NCBI RefSeq assembly: GCF_003403035.1
Contig: NZ_QURN01000010.1
Span: 1-64,000, forward strand
Direction of reading: 5' to 3'
Length of the DNA: 64,000 nt
Origin: Mesorhizobium denitrificans
GTDB lineage: Bacteria > Pseudomonadota > Alphaproteobacteria > Rhizobiales > Rhizobiaceae
Numbering within the stretch: the first letter of the stretch is position 1; every line of letters starts with the position of its first letter. This document shows, in pieces, positions 52,832 to 61,293 of the stretch. The notes below the pieces were generated by a model. That model had not been told where the DNA came from and did not search any database. It saw only the letters and a program-made list of their open reading frames with translations. Made by a program: the position numbers and the translations under genes.

Positions 52832-52863
52832 TGGCGGGCCAACGCCCGCCATAGTCTTTTTTT
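52832..52863 (+). terminator. Strong Rho-independent terminator after the permease
   Basis: A perfect 8-bp stem (TGGCGGGC, loop CAAC, GCCCGCCA) followed by TAGTCTTTTTTT, 17 bp after the permease stop. It separates the amidohydrolase-permease pair from the ligase gene. Confidence 0.85.
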
Positions 52864-52893
52864 AAAAAATGACGGGAACCGGGAGTTCGCTGA

Positions 52894-54264
52894 ATGTCCG
52901 CAAGTTTATCTTTTGAAGACCTTAAGAAAGCAATCGCCGCAGGCGACATCGATACGGTGCTGGCATGCGGTGTCGACATGCAAGGCCGCCTTTTCGGCAA
53001 GCGCTTTCTAGCCTCATTCTTTGCGGAATCCGCCTCCGATGAGACGCATGGCTGCAATTATCTGCTGGCGCTCGATATCGATATGGAGCCAGTGCCCGGC
53101 TATAAGGCCGCAAGCTGGAGCCAGGGCTATGGCGATTTCGTTCTGAAGCCCGATCTTAACACCATGCGCCGCGTACCCTGGCTGGAAAAAACCGCGCTGG
53201 TAATTTGCGACATTCAGGACCACCATCACCACAAGGACTTGCCGCATTCGCCGCGCGCTATCCTGCGCAGGCAGGTCGAACTTCTCAAGGAGCGTGGCTA
53301 TATCGGCTACTTCGCTTCCGAACTGGAATTCTACCTGCTGACTGAGACATATGACTCGGCGCGCGCCAAGCACTGGCAGAATTTGAACTCCGCCTCGCCC
53401 TATATCGGTGACTATCAGATTGGCATCACCACCAAGGAAGAAGGCTACATGCGCAGGCTGCGCAACGAGATGCAGGCTGCCGGAATCCCGATTGAAAATT
53501 CAAAGGGTGAGTGGGGACCAGGACAGGAAGAAATCAATGTGCGCTATGCCGAAGCGCTAGAAATGGCTGACCGTCACGTCTTCCTGAAAAACGGCGCAAA
53601 GGAAATTGCCGATCAGGAAGGCAAGGCCGTCACCTTCATGGCCAAGTACAATTACGGTCTGGCCGGCAACTCCAGCCACATCCACAATTCGCTATGGAGC
53701 GCGGACGGCAAGACACCGCTGTTCTTCGACAAAAGCCAGCCGTGGACGCTTTCGAAACTCGGCCAGCAATGGAGCGCGGGCCAACTCAAATATGCCAAGG
53801 AATTTACCTGGTTCCTCGCGCCCTACATCAATTCCTACAAGCGCTTCCAATCTGGCACATTTGCTCCCACAAAGATCATGTGGAGCGAGGATAATCGCAC
53901 GGCGGGGTTCCGTCTTTGCGGCGAAGGCACGAAGGCCATCCGCATGGAATGCCGCATCGGTGGCGCGGATCTCAATCCCTACCTCGCCTTTGCTGCGCTC
54001 ATCGCAGCGGGTCTGGCCGGTATCGATGAAAAGCTGGAATTGCAAAAGCCGTTCGTGGGTGATGCCTATATGGCTTCCCGCTTGCCGGAAATCCCCAAGA
54101 CACTTCGCGAAGCCACCGAAACAATGGCGAAATCGAAGATGCTGAAAGCCGCTTTTGGCGAAGATGTCATCGAGCATTACGTGCATACTGCACGCTGGGA
54201 GCAATTCGAATACGACCGCCGCATCACCGATTGGGAATTGCACCGCGGCTTCGAGCGCTACTAA
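52894..54264 (+). CDS. Glutamine synthetase-like gamma-glutamyl-amine ligase
   Basis: A 456-residue GS-fold enzyme with ASELEFYLL, GPGQEEIN, NSSHIHNSLW and the substrate-site stretch YKRFQSGTFAPTKIMWSEDNRTAGFRLCGEG. The C-terminus (HYVHTARWEQFEYDRRITDWELHRGFERY) is unlike GlnA and fits the branch of gamma-glutamylpolyamine, gamma-glutamylethanolamide and similar ligases; the adenylylation Tyr loop of GlnA is not evident. It would join glutamate to an amine using ATP. A strong GGGAG site precedes the ATG. ALDH and ADH genes follow, consistent with oxidation of the glutamylated amine or amino alcohol. Confidence 0.85.
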   Translation: MSASLSFEDLKKAIAAGDIDTVLACGVDMQGRLFGKRFLASFFAESASDETHGCNYLLALDIDMEPVPGYKAASWSQGYGDFVLKPDLNTMRRVPWLEKTALVICDIQDHHHHKDLPHSPRAILRRQVELLKERGYIGYFASELEFYLLTETYDSARAKHWQNLNSASPYIGDYQIGITTKEEGYMRRLRNEMQAAGIPIENSKGEWGPGQEEINVRYAEALEMADRHVFLKNGAKEIADQEGKAVTFMAKYNYGLAGNSSHIHNSLWSADGKTPLFFDKSQPWTLSKLGQQWSAGQLKYAKEFTWFLAPYINSYKRFQSGTFAPTKIMWSEDNRTAGFRLCGEGTKAIRMECRIGGADLNPYLAFAALIAAGLAGIDEKLELQKPFVGDAYMASRLPEIPKTLREATETMAKSKMLKAAFGEDVIEHYVHTARWEQFEYDRRITDWELHRGFERY

Positions 54265-54303
54265 TCGCCAGTACGAAAAACATAGACAGGAACGAGGAAG
54301 AAA

Positions 54304-55692
54304 TTGTCCGAAACGGTCAAGCTCATTACGCCGGTTGACGGCTCGGTTTATGTCGAGCGTCCCGTCGCCACCGATGCTCAATTGAACAAGGCAGTGGAAG
54401 CAGCGCGCGCGGCGCAGCCCGCATGGGCAGCTTTGTCCATTGCCGAACGCTGCAAATACGCTCTCAAGATGCTCGAAGCCCTGGTTGGCATGAGCGACGA
54501 GATCGTGCCCGAACTGGCCTGGCAGATGGGTCGTCCCATCCGCTACGGAGGCGAGTTCGGCGGCGTCAAAGAACGCACGAACTATATGGTTGAGATCGCG
54601 GAGCAGGCGCTCAAACCGGTCATGGCGTCGAACCCGAAAGATGGCTTCCGCCGCTATGTGAAAAAGGAACCGCTTGGCGTCGTGATGGTCATTGCGCCGT
54701 GGAACTATCCTTATCTCACCGCGGTCAACACCATTGTCCCGGCGCTGATCGCCGGTTCCACCGTTATCCTCAAGCACGCCGCACAGACCTTGCTCGTAGG
54801 CGAGCGCTTCGCCAAGGCGTTCGAGGCCGCCGGGCTGCCTAAAGGCGTGTTCCAGAACATCGTTCTGAACCATGCGCAGACGGAAAAACTGCTAGGCTCC
54901 GGCAAGATCGACCATGTGAATTTCACGGGCTCGGTCGGCGGCGGTCGCGCTATCGAAAAGGCGGCGGCAGGCACGTTCATGACACTTGGTCTCGAACTCG
55001 GCGGCAAAGACCCCGCTTACGTTTTGCCCGATGCGAAGATGGACCATGCGGTAGCAAACCTGGTCGAAGGCGCATTCTTCAATTCGGGCCAGTGCTGCTG
55101 CGGTATCGAGCGGATCTATGTGCACGAGAAAGTCTATGACGAATTTGTCGAGGGCTTTGTCGCAGAGACGAAGTCCTACGCTCTGGGCAATCCGCTTGAT
55201 AAAGCGACCACGATGGGACCAATGGCGCAGGCGCGCTTCGCGGACCTTATCCGCGAACAAAAGGCCGAGGCCCTGCGCAAGGGTGCAACCGCCCACATGA
55301 ACACGAAGGACGACCGCAACCGCGAAGGCTCGCCCTACCTTCCTGCCGAAGTGCTCACCAACGTCAACCATCAGATGAGCGTCATGCGCGAGGAGAGCTT
55401 CGGCCCGATCGTTGGCATAATGAAGGTGCGCAACGATGATGAAGCCGTCGCGCTGATGAACGACAGCCAGTATGGCCTGACCGCTTCGGTCTGGACGGCG
55501 GATACCGAACACGCTGTTAAGATCGGCGATCAGATCGAGACCGGCACGGTATTCATGAACCGCTGCGATTATCTCGATCCCGCACTTGTCTGGACTGGCG
55601 TGAAAGAGACCGGAAAGGGTGCGGCTCTTTCGGCAATCGGCTACGACAATCTCACGCGCCCCAAGAGCTATCACCTGAGAGAAAAAATCTAA
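54304..55692 (+). CDS. Aldehyde dehydrogenase
   Basis: A 462-residue NAD(P)-dependent aldehyde dehydrogenase. Asn134 (APWNYP), Glu231 (GLELGGKDP) and the nucleophile Cys265 in SGQCCCG are all present. Three consecutive Cys residues at 264-266 are a small peculiarity. The start is a TTG (54304) with GAGGAAG upstream; no better start lies nearby. In this cluster its substrate is probably gamma-glutamyl-aminoaldehyde or a simple aldehyde. It begins 39 bp after the ligase stop. Confidence 0.9.
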   Translation: MSETVKLITPVDGSVYVERPVATDAQLNKAVEAARAAQPAWAALSIAERCKYALKMLEALVGMSDEIVPELAWQMGRPIRYGGEFGGVKERTNYMVEIAEQALKPVMASNPKDGFRRYVKKEPLGVVMVIAPWNYPYLTAVNTIVPALIAGSTVILKHAAQTLLVGERFAKAFEAAGLPKGVFQNIVLNHAQTEKLLGSGKIDHVNFTGSVGGGRAIEKAAAGTFMTLGLELGGKDPAYVLPDAKMDHAVANLVEGAFFNSGQCCCGIERIYVHEKVYDEFVEGFVAETKSYALGNPLDKATTMGPMAQARFADLIREQKAEALRKGATAHMNTKDDRNREGSPYLPAEVLTNVNHQMSVMREESFGPIVGIMKVRNDDEAVALMNDSQYGLTASVWTADTEHAVKIGDQIETGTVFMNRCDYLDPALVWTGVKETGKGAALSAIGYDNLTRPKSYHLREKI

Positions 55693-55705
55693 CTTTGAGC
55701 AAATC

Positions 55706-55770
55706 ACCCTCATCCGCCGGCTGGCACCTTTTCCCACAAGAGAGAAGACGCCGGCCGGCGGATGAGGGGT
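55706..55770. repeat. Palindromic repeat (REP-like), copy C
   Basis: Arms of about 19 bp, beginning ACCCTCATCCGCCGG (55706-55724) and ending GCGGATGAGGGGT (55751-55770), with a 26-nt internal loop and one or two mismatches. The CCCTCATCCG...CGGATGAGGG core is shared with the copy at 43083. It lies between co-directional ALDH and ADH genes. Confidence 0.65.
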
Positions 55771-55801
55771 AACTCACGCAAGCAAGAATTCGGATCTGAT
55801 C

Positions 55802-56971
55802 ATGAGCAAACTCGCTGCCAAATGGAATTACCCTACGACGGTGCGCTTCGGCGCAGGGCGCATCGCTGAACTGCCGGAGGTGCTGGAAGCTGTCGGCATC
55901 AAAAAACCGCTGTTCGTGACCGACCCCGGATTAGCCAAGCTGCCGGTCGTGCCAAAAACGCTCAAGCTGCTTGACGATGCGAAGATTCCTTACGGTGTCT
56001 TTTCCGAGGTGCGCCCGAATCCTGTGGAATCGAATTTGGAAGCCGGCGTAGCAGTTTATCTTAAGGGCAAACACGATGGCGTCATTGCATTCGGCGGCGG
56101 CTCAGCGCTCGACCTTGGCAAGCTGATCGCATTTCAGGCCAAGCAGACGCGCCCGGTCTGGGATTTCGAAGACGTCGGCGATTGGTGGACTCGCGCCGAC
56201 GCGGACAAGATCGCTCCGATTATCGCCATTCCCACAACTGCTGGAACAGGTTCGGAAGTTGGGCGCGCTGCCGTCATTACACATGAGGCGACTCACACCA
56301 AGAAAGTTATTTTCCACCCGAAAATGATGCCAGCCATCGTTATCGCGGACCCGGAGCTTTCGGTCGGCATGCCGCCCTTCATCACCGCTGGCACCGGCAT
56401 GGACGCGCTGGCTCACTGTCTCGAAGCCTATTGTGCGCCGGGCTATCATCCCTTGGCTGACGGTATCGCGGTCGAAGGCATTCGACTCGTCTTCGAAAAC
56501 CTTCCCAAAGCCTTTGCCAATGGAAAGGACATTACCGCGCGCGCGAATATGATGAGCGCCGCCGCGATGGGTGCAACAGCATTCCAGAAAGGTTTGGGCG
56601 CGATTCACTCGCTCTCGCATCCAGTTGGCGCGCTATATGACACTCATCACGGCATGACCAACGCTGTGTTCATGCCCTACGTGCTTGCCTTCAATCGCGA
56701 GGTCATTGAAGAGCGAATCGCTCGTCTGGCTGCCTATTGCGGCATCAAAGGCGGCTTTGACGGGTTCAGCAAAGCCGTTCTCAAGCTGCGCAAGGAACTG
56801 AAAGTTCCTAATACGCTTCAAGGGCTTATCAAAGATCTGCACATGGACAACAAGCGCAAAGCGCTTATCGCAGATATGGCAGTGGTCGATCCGACCGCTG
56901 GCGGCAACCCGATCAAGCTTACCAAAAAGGGTGCGCTGTCGCTTCTTAACGCCTCGCTTGGCGAGGGTTGA
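55802..56971 (+). CDS. Iron-containing alcohol dehydrogenase
   Basis: A 389-residue group III alcohol dehydrogenase. Nucleotide-binding GGGSALDLGK is at residues 98-107, followed by TTAGTGSEVGRAAVITHE. The iron ligands by spacing with FucO are Asp201, His205, His269 and His283 (in MDALAHCLEAY, AIHSLSHPVG and YDTHHG). It would oxidise a primary alcohol to the aldehyde used by the neighbouring ALDH. A stem with a T-run follows. Confidence 0.9.
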   Translation: MSKLAAKWNYPTTVRFGAGRIAELPEVLEAVGIKKPLFVTDPGLAKLPVVPKTLKLLDDAKIPYGVFSEVRPNPVESNLEAGVAVYLKGKHDGVIAFGGGSALDLGKLIAFQAKQTRPVWDFEDVGDWWTRADADKIAPIIAIPTTAGTGSEVGRAAVITHEATHTKKVIFHPKMMPAIVIADPELSVGMPPFITAGTGMDALAHCLEAYCAPGYHPLADGIAVEGIRLVFENLPKAFANGKDITARANMMSAAAMGATAFQKGLGAIHSLSHPVGALYDTHHGMTNAVFMPYVLAFNREVIEERIARLAAYCGIKGGFDGFSKAVLKLRKELKVPNTLQGLIKDLHMDNKRKALIADMAVVDPTAGGNPIKLTKKGALSLLNASLGEG

Positions 56972-56974
56972 TCT

Positions 56975-57005
56975 GGGGAGGCTTCGGCCTCTCCAAACTC
57001 TTTTA
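56975..57005 (+). terminator. Rho-independent-type terminator after ADH
   Basis: An 8-bp stem with one mismatch (GGGGAGGC, loop TTCG, GCCTCTCC) followed by AAACTCTTTTATT, 3 bp after the ADH stop. It ends the catabolic cluster before the ABC importer. Confidence 0.65.
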
Positions 57006-57212
57006 TTGACTCGCCAATCAATAATACGAAAATGACATCTGGCAATTTGGGAGTAGATAGCCGAACAACAATCCAAACACATTGCAACCTTGCCGGAAAG
57101 GCGCTTCATTAAACAGAATGTAGCGAGACCGGATGGTTCATCCAACTGTCACGAGACAAGCATAACAACGATAACAGGCGTCCAAGATGCCAAAGTCCAA
57201 CGGAGAACACTC

Positions 57213-58316
57213 ATGCTGAAAATTACAGGGAAAATCCTTTCCCTCACCGCAGCAACGCTGCTGGTGACAAGTTCACTCGCAAACGCTCAATCCGCTGAAC
57301 TGATTGATGCTGCGAAGAAGGAAGGCCAACTCACCACGATCGCTCTGCCCCATGACTGGTGCGGCTATGGCGCGGTCATTGATGCTTTCAAGGCTAAGTA
57401 TCCTGAAATCACAGTGAACGAACTCAACCCCGACGCTGGTTCAGGCGATGAGATCGAAGCCATCAAGGCAAACAAGGACAACAAGGGTCCGCAGGCACCG
57501 GACGTGATCGACGTTGGTCTCTCTTTCGGCCCGTCGGCCAAGGCTGATGGCCTGATCCAGCCCTACAAGGTTTCGACCTGGGATTCGATTCCTGAAAATG
57601 CCAAGGACGCTGATGGTTACTGGTACGGCGACTATTACGGCGTGCTTTCCTTCATGGTGAACAAGGATCTGGTGCCGAACGCACCGCAGGATTGGTCCGA
57701 TCTGCTCAAGGACGAATACAAGAACGGCGTCGCTCTCGCTGGCGATCCGCGCGCTTCCAACCAGGCCATCCTCGGCGTTTACGCTGCAGGTCTCTCTGCC
57801 GGCGGCGCAGCCGGTGCAGAAGGCGGCACGAAGGGCCTCGACTTCTTCAAGGAGCTGAACGCCAAGGGCAACTTCGTTCCGGTCATTGGTAAGGCAGCTA
57901 CTTTGGCTCAGGGTCAGTCCCCTATCCTCATCACCTGGGACTATAATGCTCTCGGTGGTCGTGACACGCTTGCTGGCAACCCGCCAGTCGACGTGATTGT
58001 GCCGAAGACCGGTGTTGTCGCCGGCGTTTACGTTCAGGCGATCAGCGCTTATGCGCCGCATCCGAACGCTGCGAAGCTCTGGATGGAGCATCTCTATTCG
58101 GACGAAGGTCAGCTCGGTTGGCTGAAGGGTTATTGCCACCCGATCCGCTTCAACGATCTCGCCAAGAACGGCAAGATCCCGCAGGAAATGCTAGACAAGA
58201 TGCCGCCAGCCGCAGCGTATGAGGCTGCCGTATTCCCGACCTTGGATGAACAGGCTGCCATGAAGGACGCCATCACCAAGAATTGGGATAGCGTCGTCGG
58301 CGCAAACGTTCAGTAA
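57213..58316 (+). CDS. ABC transporter substrate-binding protein (Fe3+/polyamine/2-AEP-type family)
   Basis: A 367-residue periplasmic binding protein with a Sec signal (ILSLTAATLLVTSSLANAQ, cleavage near ANA-QS) and the type 2 fold. Features include AAKKEGQLTTIALPHDWCGYGAVIDAFKAKYP and DVIDVGLSFGPSAKADGLIQPYK. GGAGAAC precedes the ATG. Its base composition is rich in T-ending optimal codons, suggesting high expression. It leads a four-gene importer (SBP, two permeases, ATPase) following the amine cluster. Iron, polyamine or aminophosphonate are all possible ligands. Confidence 0.88.
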   Translation: MLKITGKILSLTAATLLVTSSLANAQSAELIDAAKKEGQLTTIALPHDWCGYGAVIDAFKAKYPEITVNELNPDAGSGDEIEAIKANKDNKGPQAPDVIDVGLSFGPSAKADGLIQPYKVSTWDSIPENAKDADGYWYGDYYGVLSFMVNKDLVPNAPQDWSDLLKDEYKNGVALAGDPRASNQAILGVYAAGLSAGGAAGAEGGTKGLDFFKELNAKGNFVPVIGKAATLAQGQSPILITWDYNALGGRDTLAGNPPVDVIVPKTGVVAGVYVQAISAYAPHPNAAKLWMEHLYSDEGQLGWLKGYCHPIRFNDLAKNGKIPQEMLDKMPPAAAYEAAVFPTLDEQAAMKDAITKNWDSVVGANVQ

Positions 58317-58328
58317 GCGACATATCAA

Positions 58329-58360
58329 CCGGGCGGCCACAAGCCGCCCGGATCATTTTT
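58329..58360 (+). terminator. Hairpin between SBP and permease
   Basis: A perfect 9-bp stem (CCGGGCGGC, loop CACAA, GCCGCCCGG) followed by ATCATTTTT, 12 bp after the SBP stop. Partial terminator that would favour the binding protein over the permease. Confidence 0.75.
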
Positions 58361-58379
58361 CGCAACTGAGCGTGAGCAA

Positions 58380-59279
58380 ATGACCGAGCAAACCAACGTC
58401 GCTACAATGGCCACGCCCGCTGTCAGCAAAACGCGCCTGCCGACGCAATGGCTGGGCGTAACGCCGTTTTTTCTGTTTGCAGTTCTGTTTCTGGTCCTGC
58501 CAACGATGTATCTCATCATTGGAGCGTTTCAGAATTCAGATGGCCAGTTCACGCTTGCGAACATCCGCCAGCTTTTCCTCGACCCCTCGATTCGCGCTTC
58601 CTACTGGGTGTCGATCAAGATCAGTTTTTGGTCTGCTGTCCTTGGTGCGCTAGTCGGCCTCGCAATCGCGCTGGCAATCGTGCGCGGCGGTTTGCCTAAC
58701 TGGGTGCGTTCAGCGACCATGACCTTCTCAGGCGTCGCTTCCAATTTCGCCGGTGTACCACTGGCTTTCGCTTTCATATCGACGCTCGGACGGCTGGGAC
58801 TTGTCACCATAATCCTGCGCGATGTTTTCGGGCTCAATCTTTATACGACCGGCTTCAACCTGCTCAGCAGCTATGGTCTGATCCTCGTCTATCTCTATTT
58901 CCAGATCCCGCTGATGGTGGTTATCATCACGCCGGCGCTGGATGGCTTGCGCAAGGAATGGGGTGAGGCAGCAGCGACGCTCGGCGCAACGCCGTGGCAG
59001 TTCTGGCGCATGGTTCTCATTCCGGTTCTTTGGCCGAGCTTCCTCGGCACGGTCATCCTTCTGTTTGCGAACGCCTTTGGCGCCATCGCCACGGCATACG
59101 CATTTACGGGTTCCTCGCTGAATATCGTACCGATCCTGCTCTATGCGCAAATTCGCGGCGACGTTCTGAACGACCCGCATCTTGGCTACGCGCTTGCATT
59201 CGGGATGATCTTCATCACTGGCGTTGCCAACACATTCTACATCTGGTTCCGCACACGTTCAGAACGGTGGCTCAAATGA
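58380..59279 (+). CDS. ABC transporter permease 1 (PotB-type)
   Basis: A 299-residue inner-membrane permease with six predicted spans, the first at PTQWLGVTPFFLFAVLFLVLPTMYLI. The EAA loop contacting the ATPase is KEWGEAAATLGATPWQFWRMVLIPVLWPSFLG. It overlaps the second permease start by 4 bp. The pair forms the channel for the SBP above. Confidence 0.9.
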   Translation: MTEQTNVATMATPAVSKTRLPTQWLGVTPFFLFAVLFLVLPTMYLIIGAFQNSDGQFTLANIRQLFLDPSIRASYWVSIKISFWSAVLGALVGLAIALAIVRGGLPNWVRSATMTFSGVASNFAGVPLAFAFISTLGRLGLVTIILRDVFGLNLYTTGFNLLSSYGLILVYLYFQIPLMVVIITPALDGLRKEWGEAAATLGATPWQFWRMVLIPVLWPSFLGTVILLFANAFGAIATAYAFTGSSLNIVPILLYAQIRGDVLNDPHLGYALAFGMIFITGVANTFYIWFRTRSERWLK

Positions 59280-60094
59280 GGAAGGGCGGCGCCTGGTGGG
59301 CATGGCTCACATTCGCAATCGGGGCGACCTATTTTCTGGTTCCGCTCATCGCGACGCTGGAATTCTCTATGCGTCAGCGAAACAATCCCGTTTTTTCGCT
59401 CTTTGGACAGGGATACAGCTTCGGCGTTTTCAACAATGTGTTTGGTGATCCGCGTTTCCAGCAAACCTTCACCTACTCAGTGCTCGCCGCAATCTTCACC
59501 ATTCTGCTCGGCGTGTTGATCGTGGTGCCGACCGCATATTGGGTCAGGCTGCGCATGCCCTATCTCAGGCCGGTGATCGAATTCGTCACGCTCCTGCCAT
59601 TGGTCATCCCGGCAATCGTGATCGTGTTTGGATACATCCGCATGTATGGCTCCAATTCGATGCTGCCTTTCCTGGGTACGACAGGCGGTACGAATGTCTT
59701 GCTGGTCATCGGCTATGCGGTGCTTTCGCTGCCCTACATGTATCGGGCCGTGGATACGGGCCTACGAACAGTGGATGTGCCGACGCTGACGGAAGCTGCG
59801 CAGATTCTTGGCGCAGGGTGGACCACCATTATTGCTCGGGTCATCCTGCCGAACGTGCTCATTGCCGTTTTGTCCGGTGCGTTCCTTACCTTCGCGATTG
59901 TCATCGGCGAATTTACGATGGCCTCGCTGCTCAACCGTCCGGCCTTCGGGCCTTATATGCAGAACCTCGGCGCGAACCGCGCATATGAGCCAGCCGCGCT
60001 CGCTATCATCGCGTTCGCGTTGACATGGGGCTGCATGGCAATGATCCAATTCCTGTCGCGCTATGCGCCGCGTTCAGCGAACCGACCGAACTGA
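59276..60094 (+). CDS. ABC transporter permease 2 (PotC-type)
   Basis: A 272-residue six-span permease starting MRKGGAWWAWL, inside the stop of permease 1. The EAA motif TLTEAAQILGAGWTTIIARVILPNVL is present, followed by GEFTMASLLNRPAFGPYM. The longer in-frame upstream sequence belongs to permease 1 in another frame and was excluded. The ATPase gene begins 10 bp after its stop. Confidence 0.9.
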   Translation: MRKGGAWWAWLTFAIGATYFLVPLIATLEFSMRQRNNPVFSLFGQGYSFGVFNNVFGDPRFQQTFTYSVLAAIFTILLGVLIVVPTAYWVRLRMPYLRPVIEFVTLLPLVIPAIVIVFGYIRMYGSNSMLPFLGTTGGTNVLLVIGYAVLSLPYMYRAVDTGLRTVDVPTLTEAAQILGAGWTTIIARVILPNVLIAVLSGAFLTFAIVIGEFTMASLLNRPAFGPYMQNLGANRAYEPAALAIIAFALTWGCMAMIQFLSRYAPRSANRPN

Positions 60095-60104
60095 GGACGA
60101 ACCA

Positions 60105-61169
60105 ATGGCCGCGCCCTTTCTCTCGATCCAGCACGTCAAGAAATCGTTCGGCGACAACACTGTCGTTCAGGACTTCAATCTGGACGTCGAGCCCGGCGAG
60201 TTCGTTTCTTTCCTCGGGCCGTCGGGCTGTGGCAAGACCACAGTCCTGCGCATGGTCGCAGGCTTCGAGGAACCTACCGCCGGCAAGATTTTCATCGCTG
60301 GAAAAGACGTCACCAACCTCAAGCCGAACCAGCGCAACATCGGCATGGTTTTTCAGGCTTACGCGCTGTTCCCGAACCTGACTGTCGCGCAGAACATCGC
60401 CTTTGGTCTGAAGGTCGCGGGCGCAAGCAAGGCCGATCAGGACAAGCGCGTCGCGGAGATGCTCAACATCATCAAGCTGCCTCAGCTTGGCGACCGCTAT
60501 CCGTATCAGCTTTCAGGCGGTCAGCAGCAGCGCGTTGCTCTTGCTCGCGCCTTGGCTCCCTCCCCCAAGCTCCTGCTGCTCGACGAACCACTTTCTGCGC
60601 TTGACGCGAAGGTGCGTGTGTCTCTGCGCGATGAAATTCGCTCCATCCAGAAGCGCCTCGGCATCACCACTATTTTTGTTACGCACGATCAGGAAGAAGC
60701 GCTGTCGATCTCCGACCGCATCGTCGTCATGTATGGTGGCGTTGCCGAACAGGTCGCCACGCCGTTTGAAATTTACAACCGCCCATCGACCAAGTTCGTC
60801 GCGAACTTCGTCGGCACGCTTAATGTGCTTGAAGGCACCGTAGTTGACCCTGCCCTCGGCAAGGTCCGCGTCAACAATGACGAGATCGCCGTGAAGCACT
60901 CACTGAACGGCGCAAAAAGGGGCGATGCTGTCTCGCTCGCCCTGCGTCCTGAGGCTATGGCGCTGGGTGACTATAGTGGTCACGACACCGAGCTTCACGG
61001 CAAGATCACCGACGTTCATTTCCTGGGCTCGGTCATCCGTGTGCGGGTCAATCTAGGAGCGGAAACCATCGCGCTGGATACGTTCAACAATTCGCGCACG
61101 CCGCCTCCAACCATTGGCGACAGCACGAAAGTTACCTTCGCGTCCAACGACGTTCTGGTTCTTCACTGA
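60105..61169 (+). CDS. ABC transporter ATP-binding protein (PotA/FbpC type)
   Basis: A 354-residue ATPase with Walker A GPSGCGKTT, Q-loop VFQAYALFPNLTV, signature LSGGQQQRVALARALAP, Walker B LLLLDEPLSALDAK and H-loop FVTHDQ, plus a C-terminal TOBE domain. GAGGACG precedes ATG 60105. It closes the importer that follows the amine cluster. Confidence 0.93.
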   Translation: MAAPFLSIQHVKKSFGDNTVVQDFNLDVEPGEFVSFLGPSGCGKTTVLRMVAGFEEPTAGKIFIAGKDVTNLKPNQRNIGMVFQAYALFPNLTVAQNIAFGLKVAGASKADQDKRVAEMLNIIKLPQLGDRYPYQLSGGQQQRVALARALAPSPKLLLLDEPLSALDAKVRVSLRDEIRSIQKRLGITTIFVTHDQEEALSISDRIVVMYGGVAEQVATPFEIYNRPSTKFVANFVGTLNVLEGTVVDPALGKVRVNNDEIAVKHSLNGAKRGDAVSLALRPEAMALGDYSGHDTELHGKITDVHFLGSVIRVRVNLGAETIALDTFNNSRTPPPTIGDSTKVTFASNDVLVLH

Positions 61170-61208
61170 CACCAAAAGCGATTCCGCGCCAATAGCTTAA
61201 CCGGCAAA

Positions 61209-61240
61209 GCAGATTCGTTTTGTCAGGTAGTTGAATCTGC
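61209..61240. other. Inverted repeat between convergent genes
   Basis: An 8-bp perfect inverted repeat (GCAGATTC and GAATCTGC) with a 16-nt loop lies between the ATPase gene and the opposite-strand LivF gene. It may terminate transcription, but there is no strong T-run. Confidence 0.35.
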
Positions 61241-61293
61241 ACGCGAAGCGCTTGAATCAAAACGTGAGCTTCCGCGACCTTCGACAACACCAC

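Noticed and set aside
52894-54264. Ordinary glutamine synthetase (glnA)
   Set aside because: It lacks the typical GlnA C-terminal adenylylation region and sits with amine-type ALDH and ADH genes, so it fits the gamma-glutamyl-amine ligase branch better.
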